Source: an uncultured Olsenella sp. (lineage in GTDB: Bacteria; Actinomycetota; Coriobacteriia; Coriobacteriales; Atopobiaceae). From it: a stretch of DNA of 64,000 nt. The notes under the pieces were generated by a model. It did no database searches and was not told where the DNA came from. It saw nothing but the letters and a program-made list of their open reading frames with translations. The translations under genes were made by a program, and so were the position numbers. Location of the stretch: contig OMVT01000012.1 of assembly GCA_900314535.1 (NCBI GenBank), positions 1 through 64,000 on the forward strand, in the 5' to 3' direction. Shown here one piece after another: positions 7,626 through 16,995 of this stretch (position 1 is its first letter; every line of letters begins with the position of its first letter).

Positions 7626-9617
7626 ATGACAGACAAGCAGCATGCACGCCATTTCAAGGAAGAGGAGCCGAAGCGCCGGCGCAGAGAGAGAAAGACCAAG
7701 GAAGAGAAGGCTCCTCAGCGTCCCGCCAAGAGGGAAGAGGCCGCTGCGTATCCCGAAGCTGAACCAGAAGACGAGGATGGCTTCACGCAGATAGCCGATG
7801 TCGTGGATTCTGCGGCGGGAGATGCGTGGGACGACCCCTTCGACCTCATGCCTGAGATGCAGGAAGAGTCTGCACCTGTCCAGCTGAAGGCAGAGCCTGA
7901 GCCGGAGCCGAAGAAGCATCACCCAATCCGGAACCTGATCGTCTTCCTTCTTGTCCTCTTCATTGCAGCGGCAGGTGTCTTCGGCTACGAGTTCCATGAG
8001 AGTGCCCAGTCTGTCGCCTCCTCTGCACGTGCTGTGGCAGCGACAGGATCTGACTTCATGTCGTCGGTGCAGTCGGGCTCGACCACCTCGCTTTCCGGGA
8101 ATGCCGAGAGCCTTGCGCGCTATGCCACCTCGATGGAGCAGGAGACCGAGAGTCCGGTCTGGAAGATTGCAGAGCACCTTCCTGTCATCGGAGACGATGC
8201 GTCGCGTGTGGCTACGCTTGCCGATGTGGTCCAGGACCTGACGGACAATGTCGCGAAGCCGGTCGCAGAGAGCCTTTCTGCCGTCTCAGGCGAGCAGCCC
8301 TTTGCCGATCATGCAATCAATGCCTCGGTCCTGAAGACCTACTGCGACGCACTGGCCGATGCTGCGCCTTCGCTTGCCGCCGCGCAGGAGACGGTCGACA
8401 GTCTCGGCACAGCAGATTTCGCCGAGGTTGCTGAACCGCTTGCTGCCATACAGGAGAGGCTCGACACGATTGGCGCTGTTGCAGGACGTGCCGAGGAGCT
8501 CTCGCCGGTGATCTCCGGCATGCTCGGGGCAGAGGGGGAGAGGACCTATCTCTTCGTCGTCGAGGACACCTCCGACATCCGCTCGGTCGGCGGCGCTGCG
8601 ACGGCTGCTGCGGTCATGACCATAGACAATGGAGCAATCAGGCTCGAGAGCTTCGAGGATCTCTCCGATGAGCTTGTCAGAGATGATGTGCTGACCGACG
8701 ACGAGCAGACGCTTCTCGGTCTCATGGGGCTTGATGGCAGCTTCACGGCAGACGACGCAGGCTCGCTTCCGAGCTTCTCCCGCGCCGCGCAGGTACTCAT
8801 CCAGGCCGCAGAGGCTTCTGGCAAGACGAAGATTGACGGCGTGATTGCGGTCGACCCGCTGTTCCTGCAGAGCATGCTTGGCCTTACGCGTGGCGTCACG
8901 GCATCCGATGGCACGAAGCTCGACGGGACAAATCTCGCAGCCCTGCTGCTTGCCCCTGATGATGAGGGCACCGCCAATACGTCGTTTGCGCAGACCGCGA
9001 GCCTTGCGGTCAATGCCGTGCTCTCGAACATGGACGAGATGTCCTACGGCAGCCTCGCAAAGGTCCTGAATGCCGGCGTGGACGAGGGACGCCTGCTCTT
9101 CTACATGGCAGAAGACGATGAGGAGAAGGTGCTCGATGCTATCGGTGCGGCTGGCTCCTTTGCAGAGGATGCCTCGACGTCCGAGACCGGCTTCTTCCTC
9201 TCCGATGTCTCGGATACGGGGCTCGGCAGCTCGATCTCGATCGAAGGGACCATCGGCGATGCGGTGGTCGCATCCGATGGCAGCATCTCCTACGACGTGG
9301 CCGTGAAGCTTGCCAACAGTGCCGAAGACACAGACGAAGAGCGGACGCTTTCGGCTCCGGGCAAGAAGGCAGAGGAGCCCTCGACATTCATGGGCTTTGC
9401 TATCACCGCCCCTGCAGGTGCTGCAATCTCCAAGCTTTCCTGCGATGCAGCGTCCGAGTCGGACGATGAGCTTTCGCTTTACGGGACCGATGCGTGGGCG
9501 GGTACGTTCAGCCTCGGTCCGGGAGAGTCGGCATCCTTCACCTACACGGTGACGCTTCCTGCAGGAGCAGATGCCGCGCTCACGCTCAGGATGACGCCGC
9601 AGCCGATGGCTGCCTGA
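7626..9617 (+). CDS. DUF4012 membrane-anchored protein
   Basis: A 663-residue protein. The first 100 residues are charged and cytoplasmic, followed by one membrane helix (LIVFLLVLFIAAAGVFGY, about residues 105-122) and a large extracellular part. The recognisable DUF4012 region includes YLFVVEDTSDIRSVGGAATA and DGVIAVDPLFLQSMLGLT. DUF4012 proteins occur next to exopolysaccharide and LytR-CpsA-Psr genes in actinobacteria, but their activity is unknown. The C-terminal 100 residues resemble a beta-sandwich. ATG 7626 is chosen from GGTGGAG 8 nt upstream. It is preceded by an unusual set of DNA repeats and ends in a strong terminator. Confidence 0.82.
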   Translation: MTDKQHARHFKEEEPKRRRRERKTKEEKAPQRPAKREEAAAYPEAEPEDEDGFTQIADVVDSAAGDAWDDPFDLMPEMQEESAPVQLKAEPEPEPKKHHPIRNLIVFLLVLFIAAAGVFGYEFHESAQSVASSARAVAATGSDFMSSVQSGSTTSLSGNAESLARYATSMEQETESPVWKIAEHLPVIGDDASRVATLADVVQDLTDNVAKPVAESLSAVSGEQPFADHAINASVLKTYCDALADAAPSLAAAQETVDSLGTADFAEVAEPLAAIQERLDTIGAVAGRAEELSPVISGMLGAEGERTYLFVVEDTSDIRSVGGAATAAAVMTIDNGAIRLESFEDLSDELVRDDVLTDDEQTLLGLMGLDGSFTADDAGSLPSFSRAAQVLIQAAEASGKTKIDGVIAVDPLFLQSMLGLTRGVTASDGTKLDGTNLAALLLAPDDEGTANTSFAQTASLAVNAVLSNMDEMSYGSLAKVLNAGVDEGRLLFYMAEDDEEKVLDAIGAAGSFAEDASTSETGFFLSDVSDTGLGSSISIEGTIGDAVVASDGSISYDVAVKLANSAEDTDEERTLSAPGKKAEEPSTFMGFAITAPAGAAISKLSCDAASESDDELSLYGTDAWAGTFSLGPGESASFTYTVTLPAGADAALTLRMTPQPMAA

Positions 9618-9635
9618 GAGGACTGCAAGATGCGA

Positions 9636-9672
9636 GAAAGGCTCCTGGCGGATGGTCCGCCAGGAGCCTTTC
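9636..9672. terminator. Strong bidirectional terminator
   Basis: GAAAGGCTCCTGGCGGA pairs perfectly with TCCGCCAGGAGCCTTTC around TGG. It separates the DUF4012 gene from the converging dehydratase operon. Confidence 0.9.
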
Positions 9673-9698
9673 CATGTCTGGACCCTCTCCCGCGATGT

Positions 9699-11423
9699 CT
9701 ATCTCTTCAGGCCCTGAAGTCCCAGAAGCGCTGCTCCGATGGCTCCGCAGAGCTGGGAGTCGGGATGCGTGGCGACAGGGGAGCCGAGTGCCTCGGAGAG
9801 GGCTGTGACGACACCTGCGTTCTGGGCGACGCCTCCGGTCATGAGATAGGGGCCCTCGGCGTGCACGCGCTTTGCGAGCGCCACGGTCTTGGCGGCAACC
9901 GAGACATCGAGGCCGTGGATGATGTCAGGGACAGGCGTGTCCTGTGCGACGAGGCTCACGACCTCCGACTCGGCGAAGACCGTGCACATGCTCGAGATCT
10001 TCACCTCGTGCTTCCAGGTGAGGCCGAGGCGACAGAACTCGTCGAGCGGCAGCTCAAGCGTCCTTGCCATCATCTCGAGGAAGCGGCCCGTGCCGGCGGC
10101 GCACTTGTCGTTCATTGCGAACGAGAGTACCTCGCCTTCGGGGGAGAGATGGATCGCCTTCGAGTCCTGGCCGCCGATATCGATGATCGAGCGGACAGAG
10201 GGCATGAGGAAATGGGCGCCGGCAGCATGGCAGGTGATCTCAGTGATGGTCGTATCCATGCCAGGGATGTTCATGCGACCGTAGCCGGTAGCCACAGAGA
10301 GGCCGATGTCTTCCGGAGAAAGGCCTGCCTCCTCGAGCACGGCTGCCTTTGCCGCTTCGGCGGCGCGGCTCGCCTTGGCGCCGGTAGCCAGGATCTTCGT
10401 TGCGAGGATATGGCCATCGGCGTCCATGAGGACGGCGTCGGTCGAGGTTGAGCCTGAGTCGATGCCGAGAACATAGCGGACCGGGGCATCCGTACGTGTT
10501 GCGGCTGGCTGCTTCTTGGCGCCGATCGTCTCCGTGAATGCCTCGATGCGCGTGGCAAGCTGGCCTGCGCTCTGGGAGCTTCCGTCTGTCTCTATCTTCA
10601 CGGTGGGCACGCTGCCTTTCATGTCGCGGCATTCGAAGCCGTAGTAGTCGCAGAATTTCATCGTGTGGTAGATGATGCCGCGCTCGCCCTTTTCGCTGAA
10701 GAGCTTCTGGCGTGCAGTGTCGTCCTGCATGCGCATGCACGGCATCTGGTCGAGGAGTGCCTCCGCGTACCAGTCAAGGAAGGCAGAAAGAGGCACTCTC
10801 TTCTCTTCAGGGCCGCAGGCTTCGCAGTGCCCCTGCCTCTCCATGCGGGCGAGGCTTCGGGGCAGCGTATCAGGAAGATGCCGGGAAGTGCAGGTCGCAT
10901 TCTCGACAGGAAGCGCTATCTCGCGCCCGACAGCAGAGAGCAGGGCCTTCGAGGCATGGGCGCCGGCAAGCGTCACGTGATCCTGCGCAAGAGGGACTGC
11001 CGGCTCGAGAGCGGCTAGCGCACGTCCGAGGTCGAACGTCTTGCCGCAAGTCTCGGCATAGCTTTTCGCAAGCGTCTCGAGCCGCGCGCGAAAGAGGGCC
11101 ACCTCTCTCGGTCCGCGCTTCCTCGGAAGATCGAGCAGATAGAGGAAGCGGTAGCGTCCGGGGTGCTTCTCTTCGGTCTCTCTGAGCACGTCGAATACGC
11201 GCTTCACGGCGTCGCAGCACGTGACAAGCACGACCTCGTGCACATCGTCCTCGAGCAGGCGCTCGAGCATGCCCTTTGCGTAGCCGCAGAGGTTTGCGTG
11301 CGCGAGCGTTGCGGCAGCCTGAAAGTCGGATGTGTCTGTCTCGGCGAGGTGTGCTGCGGTGCCGAAGCCGGCAAAGAGCTCCGTCGGCGTGTACTTGCAG
11401 GCGTAGAAGATCTCGTCAGCCAC
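9699..11423 (-). CDS. Fusion of 2-hydroxyacyl-CoA dehydratase-like subunit and HgdC-type activase
   Basis: A 574-residue two-part protein. Residues 1-290 resemble a small dehydratase subunit, with probable cluster cysteines in FYACKYTPTEL, ANLCGYAKG and VTCCDAVKR. From about residue 312 it is an ASKHA ATPase of the HgdC/BcrA type: VLGIDSGSTSTDAV phosphate loop, and the two cysteines that bridge a [4Fe-4S] cluster between monomers in NDKCAAGTGRFLE and SSMCTVFAESE (about 437 and 476). Such activases inject an electron into the partner dehydratase with ATP hydrolysis. A GTG start with GGAGG six nt upstream makes it overlap the upstream gene by 8 bp, showing translational coupling. Separate subunits are the usual arrangement. 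Confidence 0.85.
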   Translation of the reverse strand: MADEIFYACKYTPTELFAGFGTAAHLAETDTSDFQAAATLAHANLCGYAKGMLERLLEDDVHEVVLVTCCDAVKRVFDVLRETEEKHPGRYRFLYLLDLPRKRGPREVALFRARLETLAKSYAETCGKTFDLGRALAALEPAVPLAQDHVTLAGAHASKALLSAVGREIALPVENATCTSRHLPDTLPRSLARMERQGHCEACGPEEKRVPLSAFLDWYAEALLDQMPCMRMQDDTARQKLFSEKGERGIIYHTMKFCDYYGFECRDMKGSVPTVKIETDGSSQSAGQLATRIEAFTETIGAKKQPAATRTDAPVRYVLGIDSGSTSTDAVLMDADGHILATKILATGAKASRAAEAAKAAVLEEAGLSPEDIGLSVATGYGRMNIPGMDTTITEITCHAAGAHFLMPSVRSIIDIGGQDSKAIHLSPEGEVLSFAMNDKCAAGTGRFLEMMARTLELPLDEFCRLGLTWKHEVKISSMCTVFAESEVVSLVAQDTPVPDIIHGLDVSVAAKTVALAKRVHAEGPYLMTGGVAQNAGVVTALSEALGSPVATHPDSQLCGAIGAALLGLQGLKR

Positions 11424-12741
11424 GGTGTGCCTCCAGAAGCTCGAGGAAGGCATCGAATCTCGTGGTCATCTGTCCTTCCATGCAGTTTGCGCGGTCGACC
11501 GCATCGCCGTCGAGCACGAGGACCGGATATCCTGCGTCTTCGAGCATCTGGCGCATGAGCTGTGAGGCGCCTGCCGTCTGTCGGCATCCCCAATGGCAGA
11601 AGATCACGGCGCCATCGGCATGCGTCGCCTGAGCGAGGCGTACAAGCGTGCGTCCGCGGCGCTCGGCAGGGCCGTTGAAGCAGTTCCTGACGACCCTTTC
11701 TGCCATGAACTCATAGGGAGTCTCTGGTCCGAAGAGAAGCCCGTCCGCACGGGCACCCTGAAGCCTGGCCTCTTCGCCCTCCGGCTCAAGGAAGTCAAAC
11801 ATCATGTCCGACGCTACGATCTGGGCACGCTCTGAGCAGTCGATCTGCCTTCCTATGCCTTCGAGGAAATACGGGGAGACATGGCCCCAGACAAGGTTCA
11901 GGCCCTGGTATGTATCGGCGTAGGCGATATCGTGCTTCATGTGTGACGCAAATCGCTCTGCCTCAGGCGTGCCAAGCAGGAGATGCAGGTCGAGCATCTC
12001 CATCATCTCGAGCGTCATCGTGTTCCTGAGATTCTTGCCGCTGCGGTGGGGAAGGGTAGAGAGAAGCGCCTTCCTCGTGCGTTCGGAGCTCTCGCAGAGC
12101 TCTGTGAGCTTCGTCTCGCTGAGCTTCTTTCCGAAGGCATCCTCTGCCATCTTCCCCATGTCCCTGAGCTCGTCTGCGACGTAGAGGATTGCATCGCAGG
12201 AGAGCTCGTAGGGGACATCGATGAAGGAGAAGGGCACGCCCCAGCGCGCAGCGAGCGTCTTGAAGCTCAGATTGTTCGCGTCGCAGGCGACGGAGGTCGC
12301 AGCAAGCATGCGGGGCGCCTCGAGCACGCCTGTCGTGGCAAGGCCCATGAGCGTCTTGTGGTAGCTGCAGTAGGTCTCGGGGATGCCTGAGGCTTCTGCG
12401 GCTGCGATGATGCCGGACTCTGCCTGGGCGCCGCTTGCAAAGCTTGCGATGGCCTCAGCCGTGGCCGGAAGAGCGCCAAGCGCATGGAAGATCTCATTCG
12501 GGCAGAAGACGCTTGTCACGGCCATGCGCTCAGGATGTGCCATGGCAGAGACGACGCGGGACATGAAGAGGGCATAGCCCTCGCGTCCCGAAGGCAGGAA
12601 GCGCCTGTCTCCTGCTATCTGTGTCTTTGCCGCCATGCCCTTGTAGCCTGCCATGAGCCAGGCGCGGGCAAAGGAAGGACGTGTGGCCAGCGCATTGTCG
12701 GCCACACGTCCATACCAGGCGATAATGTCGTCTGCCGTCAT
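11416..12741 (-). CDS. 2-hydroxyacyl-CoA dehydratase, HgdB/FldC-like subunit
   Basis: A 441-residue member of the 2-hydroxyglutaryl-CoA dehydratase D-component family. Landmarks are TSVFCPNEIFHALGALP, ETYCSYHKT, a SVACDANN cysteine, and the C-terminal CHWGCRQTAG followed by DGDAVDRANCMEGQMTTRF. These iron-sulfur enzymes dehydrate 2-hydroxyacyl-CoAs by a ketyl radical, or reduce activated aromatic rings, after activation by an HgdC partner. Here that partner is fused in the next gene. The ATG begins directly after the TAG of the M16C gene. The true substrate is unknown: no CoA-transferase or acyl-CoA dehydrogenase lies nearby. Confidence 0.87.
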   Translation of the reverse strand: MTADDIIAWYGRVADNALATRPSFARAWLMAGYKGMAAKTQIAGDRRFLPSGREGYALFMSRVVSAMAHPERMAVTSVFCPNEIFHALGALPATAEAIASFASGAQAESGIIAAAEASGIPETYCSYHKTLMGLATTGVLEAPRMLAATSVACDANNLSFKTLAARWGVPFSFIDVPYELSCDAILYVADELRDMGKMAEDAFGKKLSETKLTELCESSERTRKALLSTLPHRSGKNLRNTMTLEMMEMLDLHLLLGTPEAERFASHMKHDIAYADTYQGLNLVWGHVSPYFLEGIGRQIDCSERAQIVASDMMFDFLEPEGEEARLQGARADGLLFGPETPYEFMAERVVRNCFNGPAERRGRTLVRLAQATHADGAVIFCHWGCRQTAGASQLMRQMLEDAGYPVLVLDGDAVDRANCMEGQMTTRFDAFLELLEAHRG

Positions 12742-15711
12742 CTATGCCTCATCCGGTGACATGAGCTGGACGACCTCGAACGGATGCTTCGAGGAGGCGA
12801 TGATGTCAGAAGAGCCGAAGACGCAGGATACGTGGTGCTCGGCACACCAGGCAAGCGGCGTGGCCAGGCCCCTGATATCGTCTGCAGACGTCTCGAGCAC
12901 CTCGTGCCTCAGATCCTGTCGCCACGTGGCGGGACGCTCCTGGAAGCGTGCGCCATCCTGGAGCCGTGCCCAGGAGCGGGGCTTCTTCGGCGCATCGATG
13001 CCGGCGACGGTCGAGACAAGGTATCCCGTGAGCTCGCCGTCCTGTGGCTCCCAGTCCTTGAGCCAGGCAGCCTGGCCTTCGTAGCGCGCAAGCGTCTCGT
13101 CGATATGGGGGTCGCGGTAGGAGTAGTTCTGCGTCATTCCGTTCGACTGATGACGGATGCCGGCGCCGTAGGCGCCGCCCTTCACGCGGACCTCGTTCCA
13201 GAGGTAGCCGAAGGAGAGCGGACGGGTACCGACCTGCCAGACACCGAGCGAGCTCGTATCGTCAGGGCAGGGAAGCGAGGACGTCCCGACATAGACGACG
13301 TTCGATGGCACGACGAAGGCCTCGTCGACAGGCTCTGCAGGCGGAATCTTGAGATTCTCCTCGGTGACCTGGCCGCCCTTGAAGGGAAGGCCGAGGTCAC
13401 CTGCGGCATCCCAGAAGCGGGCAAGGTCCTCGTCTGAACCGGTGAAGCTCACTTGGATATCGTCTGCCGTGAAGATGCGGCCGGCAAGGTTGTAGAGCAC
13501 CTCGACGGTCGGCTGCTTCCTGTACTGCCAGCGGTCCAGGAGCTTCTTCAGGAACAGATAGAAGTCGACGCCCGAGAGCTTGTCCATGAAGCGGGAGAGC
13601 GGCAGAATCTTCGACGTGGCCCTGTTCATTGCAAGGACATGGCCGTTGTTCATGAACTCCTGCTCCATTGCAACACGGCGCTGCTGGAGGATCTGGTAGA
13701 TCTTGTCGGTGTCCTCGCCGAAGAGCGTCTCTGCCCAGACCTCGCGCGGAATTGAGGCAAGGGACGCCACGTTCTCGGAGAGTGCGGAGGCGCCGACGAC
13801 GAGCTTCGGATTCACGAAGCCGAGGTCGCCCTGCTTGCCATAGGCCTCGCAGAACACGCTGAAGCTGCCGAGCTTCGTCTCGACGAGCGTGTCGAGATCG
13901 GATGCCGTGTGGTGCTGCGTCGAGAGATTGCCCAGAAGGTCGGAAAGGATCGCGACATAGGGGAGCTCTTCGAAGCCGACGCGCTTGAGGTCGAAGTAGT
14001 AATAGATATAGTCGATGTGGTGCGTCTCGATCCTGTGGTGCCAGCAGGGAAGAGGCGTGCTCGACTCTGCGACTTCAGGATCTTTCGTTCCCTCATCGAT
14101 ATCGGAGAGGGCAAGGGCGGGAAGCTTCGCCAGGTTCTCCGGGCTGTCTGGCGCCTCCTGCTCGGCCCTGAGCGCAGCCTCCTCGTCCATCACCTGCTGA
14201 AGGGCAGCGTCGTCCATCTTGGCCTTGAGGTCGGAGAGCTCCTTCTCCTCTTCGGCGTGGCTTCCTTCCTCGGCAGGCACGAGCTCGACGGCGGCGGTGT
14301 GTGCGCTTTCGCAGATGAGCTCGGAGAGGAGCTTCTCGAAGTAGCCCTTCTCGATGCCTGCATGCATATGGGCCAGTGCATCCTCATAGCGCAGGTAGTC
14401 ATAGGGACGATCGTCGTCGTAGAGCCAGCTCGAGAGAGCCTGGATCGAGAGCGCGACACCGTCGGAGTAGCCCCAGTCGCCTTCGCGCAGGTTGAACTCT
14501 GCCTGGGCAAGGGAGGCTTCGAGCTTCTCATGGTCGATACCGTCGGAGACGAGCTTTTGGCAGAAGTCCTCGACGAAGGGACGGAACTTCTCTGCAGCTC
14601 CGTCGTGGAGCCCCTTGAGCTCGAGGAAGGCAAGCGGCTGCTGCACGCCGTCGACAAGCGTCGCCGTGAAGTCGTCTGCAAGCCCTGCTTCCATCACGGC
14701 ATGCTTCAAGGGTGCCTCGTTCGAGCCGGCAAGGGTATCGAGCAGGACATCTGTGGCCAGCACGCGCTCGCGGTCATGCGAGGTGCCGATTACATAGCCC
14801 AAGGCAGCGGAAGCGTTCTCCTTCGCTGTTGCCATCTCCAGCCTCTTCATCTCAAGGCTCTTGAGAGGCTTCTGGAGCGGAAGCGGATTGGGGTCTTTGG
14901 CATGGCGGTCGGTGGCGCCTTCGAAGCGCTCGCCGATGAAGGCAAGCTCGCGCTCGATATCCATGTCGCCGTAGAGCACGGTGTAGGAATTCCTGAGCTG
15001 GTAGTGGCGGGCGTGGGTGTCGAGGAACTGCTCGTAGGTGAGCGTCACGATCTTCCTCGGGTCGCCGCCCGACTCGAAGGCATAGGGCGTATCCGGGAAG
15101 AGCGCTTCCTGCATTCCGTGGTAGAGGACATCGTCGGGATCGGAGAGGGCTCCCTTCATCTCGTTCAGGACGACACCGTTATACGTGAGCGGGGCGTCTT
15201 TCGAGGCAAGCTCCAGGTGCCAGCCTTCCTGCTCGAAGATGCGCGGACGCGTATAGATGGCAGGATGCAGCACGGCGTCGAGATAGACGTCCATGAGGTT
15301 CTCGAGGTCCTTCTCGTTCGTGGAGGACACGGGATAGACCGTCTTGTCCGGGAATGTCATTGCGTTCAAAAACGTCTGCATCGACGTCTTGAGGAGGTTG
15401 ACGAAAGGCTCCTTTACGGGGAACTTCTCCGAGCCATCGAGGACGGAGTGCTCGAGGATATGGAAGACGCCGGTCGAATCCTGTGGCGCCGTCTTGAAGC
15501 CGATCGCGAAGGACTTGTTCGTATCGTCGGTTGCAAGCCAGAGCAGGCGTGCTCCTGTTGCCTCATGCTTCATCACATAGGCGCAGCCGGGGAGCTCCGA
15601 GATGGGCTCGGCAGAGACGACCTTAAATCCATGGTGGACGGTGCCCGGAGCAAGAGACGGATCGGGCTTGAGGAAATCGGGAGCCTTTGCTCCCTCGGAA
15701 GAATCAGGCAT
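12742..15711 (-). CDS. M16C-family metallopeptidase (presequence-protease type)
   Basis: A 989-residue insulinase-superfamily peptidase. The inverted zinc motif HILEH (H84, E87, H88) is followed by the EPFVNLLKTSMQTFLNAMTF stretch characteristic of the PreP/Cym1 subfamily. The second half retains the M16 fold without the motif, as usual. Such enzymes degrade unstructured peptides up to about 65 residues in a closed chamber. The ATG follows AAGGAGGCTCC; the longer opening at 15726 has no SD. It heads an operon with the two dehydratase genes, the three reading frames abutting or overlapping, which is an unexpected partnership. Confidence 0.92.
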   Translation of the reverse strand: MPDSSEGAKAPDFLKPDPSLAPGTVHHGFKVVSAEPISELPGCAYVMKHEATGARLLWLATDDTNKSFAIGFKTAPQDSTGVFHILEHSVLDGSEKFPVKEPFVNLLKTSMQTFLNAMTFPDKTVYPVSSTNEKDLENLMDVYLDAVLHPAIYTRPRIFEQEGWHLELASKDAPLTYNGVVLNEMKGALSDPDDVLYHGMQEALFPDTPYAFESGGDPRKIVTLTYEQFLDTHARHYQLRNSYTVLYGDMDIERELAFIGERFEGATDRHAKDPNPLPLQKPLKSLEMKRLEMATAKENASAALGYVIGTSHDRERVLATDVLLDTLAGSNEAPLKHAVMEAGLADDFTATLVDGVQQPLAFLELKGLHDGAAEKFRPFVEDFCQKLVSDGIDHEKLEASLAQAEFNLREGDWGYSDGVALSIQALSSWLYDDDRPYDYLRYEDALAHMHAGIEKGYFEKLLSELICESAHTAAVELVPAEEGSHAEEEKELSDLKAKMDDAALQQVMDEEAALRAEQEAPDSPENLAKLPALALSDIDEGTKDPEVAESSTPLPCWHHRIETHHIDYIYYYFDLKRVGFEELPYVAILSDLLGNLSTQHHTASDLDTLVETKLGSFSVFCEAYGKQGDLGFVNPKLVVGASALSENVASLASIPREVWAETLFGEDTDKIYQILQQRRVAMEQEFMNNGHVLAMNRATSKILPLSRFMDKLSGVDFYLFLKKLLDRWQYRKQPTVEVLYNLAGRIFTADDIQVSFTGSDEDLARFWDAAGDLGLPFKGGQVTEENLKIPPAEPVDEAFVVPSNVVYVGTSSLPCPDDTSSLGVWQVGTRPLSFGYLWNEVRVKGGAYGAGIRHQSNGMTQNYSYRDPHIDETLARYEGQAAWLKDWEPQDGELTGYLVSTVAGIDAPKKPRSWARLQDGARFQERPATWRQDLRHEVLETSADDIRGLATPLAWCAEHHVSCVFGSSDIIASSKHPFEVVQLMSPDEA

Positions 15712-15917
15712 GGAGCCTCCTTGCATGTGTTGCGTACGAGAGCTGCCTGACAGCTCTTATGTGTCATGCTTCAAGACTTTAGCATGAGTCGGGGCGGTGC
15801 TTCAGGCCTGCGCCAAGGCAACATTGTTGTCGGCGGCACGCGCTGCGCTTTCCACGGGGGAAACCAGGCACTCTCTGGAAGATGTGCCGGAAAGCATGGA
15901 ACGGGCGGAGAAGAGAT

Positions 15918-16376
15918 ATGGAGCGGATAGACACGGGCAAGCTCCATCAGTTCAGATACGTCGTGAATCCCTATCTCAGGCATCTCGAAGCACAGGGGGC
16001 GCTCTGCCCGAAGTGTGCAGCAAAGCTCTCTATTGAGCCTGCTTCCTAAAGCCCTGATTTCGGCCTCTGGGTCTGCCCGAGGTGCGGCGTCGTGGACGGC
16101 GTGCAGGCTCCTGAGTTTGCATCGATGCCCATGGATGAGGCGATTGCGGCGGACAGGGCAATGGCAGAAGACCCAGATGAGAAGAGCCGCCAGCAGAGCG
16201 GCATGCTGCAGAACGGGAGGCAGCTTGCTCACGGAGATGCTTCAAGCCTGTCTAGGGACTCGGAACTTATTCATGTCTCCGCATGCCGGAAGGACGCCAG
16301 AGGTCCTGAAGGAAGCTTCCTCTCGGGCGCTACAATCTGGATGGAACAGCAGATCGAGGAGGCGCCGTGCAGATGA
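15918..16376 (+). pseudogene. Zinc-ribbon protein interrupted by an in-frame TAA
   Basis: An ATG with GGAG 8 nt upstream opens a 43-codon frame ending CPKCAAKLSIEPAS and TAA (16047-16049). The same frame continues without further stops as SPDFGLWVCPRCGVVDGV to 16376. The two halves carry the paired CPxC knuckles of one zinc ribbon (CPKC, then CPRC about 22 residues on), so the stop divides a domain. A single GAA-to-TAA change would explain it. The 3' end overlaps the start of the next gene. Sequencing error, a true nonsense mutation or read-through are all possible. Confidence 0.6.
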
Positions 16377-16885
16377 TGACAGAAGACGAGCTCGACAAGG
16401 CGGAAAGCTACTGGACGAGCCAGGAGAAGGATGCCAAGAAGATGCCGGCCGAGGTGCTGCGAGAGAAAGCCGAGGCATTCCTCACGTCGCACAATACCTG
16501 CGCGCTTGCGTGCGGTGCAGGCGATTTCGTGCGCTGTACGCCGCTCGAATATGTCTGGCGTGACGGGGCCATCTGGATCTTCACCGAAGGCGGACTCAAG
16601 TTCCATGCCCTCCGCAAGAATCTGCGGGTGAGCCTTGCCGTGTTCGAGCCGTATGCGGGCTTCGGCAAGCTTGCGAGCATCCAGGTCGCCGGCACGGCCG
16701 AGATCGTGGACACCGAGAGTGCAGAGTATGCGGCAGCTGCCGCAGCGAAGGGCATACCCCAGGAGATGCTCGAGCGTGTGCGGACCCGTCTCCATCTCCT
16801 GAAGATAGAGCCCTCCCATATGGATCTTCTCATGAGCGGCTTGCATGATGAGGGCTACAGCCCGCGCCAGAGCCTCGACTGCTAG
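16367..16885 (+). CDS. Pyridoxamine 5'-phosphate oxidase-like flavin split-barrel protein
   Basis: A 172-residue protein with a helical N-terminal extension (EVLREKAEAFLTSHNTCALA) followed by the PNPOx-like split barrel: CTPLEYVWRDGAIWIFTEGG, LKFHALRKNLRVSLAVFEPY, and IQVAGTAEIVD. Relatives bind FMN, F420 or heme; the ligand here is not evident. GAGGAGG lies 4 nt before GTG 16367 and 10 nt before ATG 16373, so either could be the start. It follows the broken zinc-ribbon gene with a short overlap. Confidence 0.78.
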   Translation: MQMMTEDELDKAESYWTSQEKDAKKMPAEVLREKAEAFLTSHNTCALACGAGDFVRCTPLEYVWRDGAIWIFTEGGLKFHALRKNLRVSLAVFEPYAGFGKLASIQVAGTAEIVDTESAEYAAAAAAKGIPQEMLERVRTRLHLLKIEPSHMDLLMSGLHDEGYSPRQSLDC

Positions 16886-16995
16886 CTTCTGTCCGCCAAG
16901 ACATCCTGGCATCTGTCCTGCTTGGGTGTTGTGCCCATCGCTATACTCTTTGTGCGGACTCTCGGGAGGAGCGTTCGGCACTTGAGGGGAGCGGC

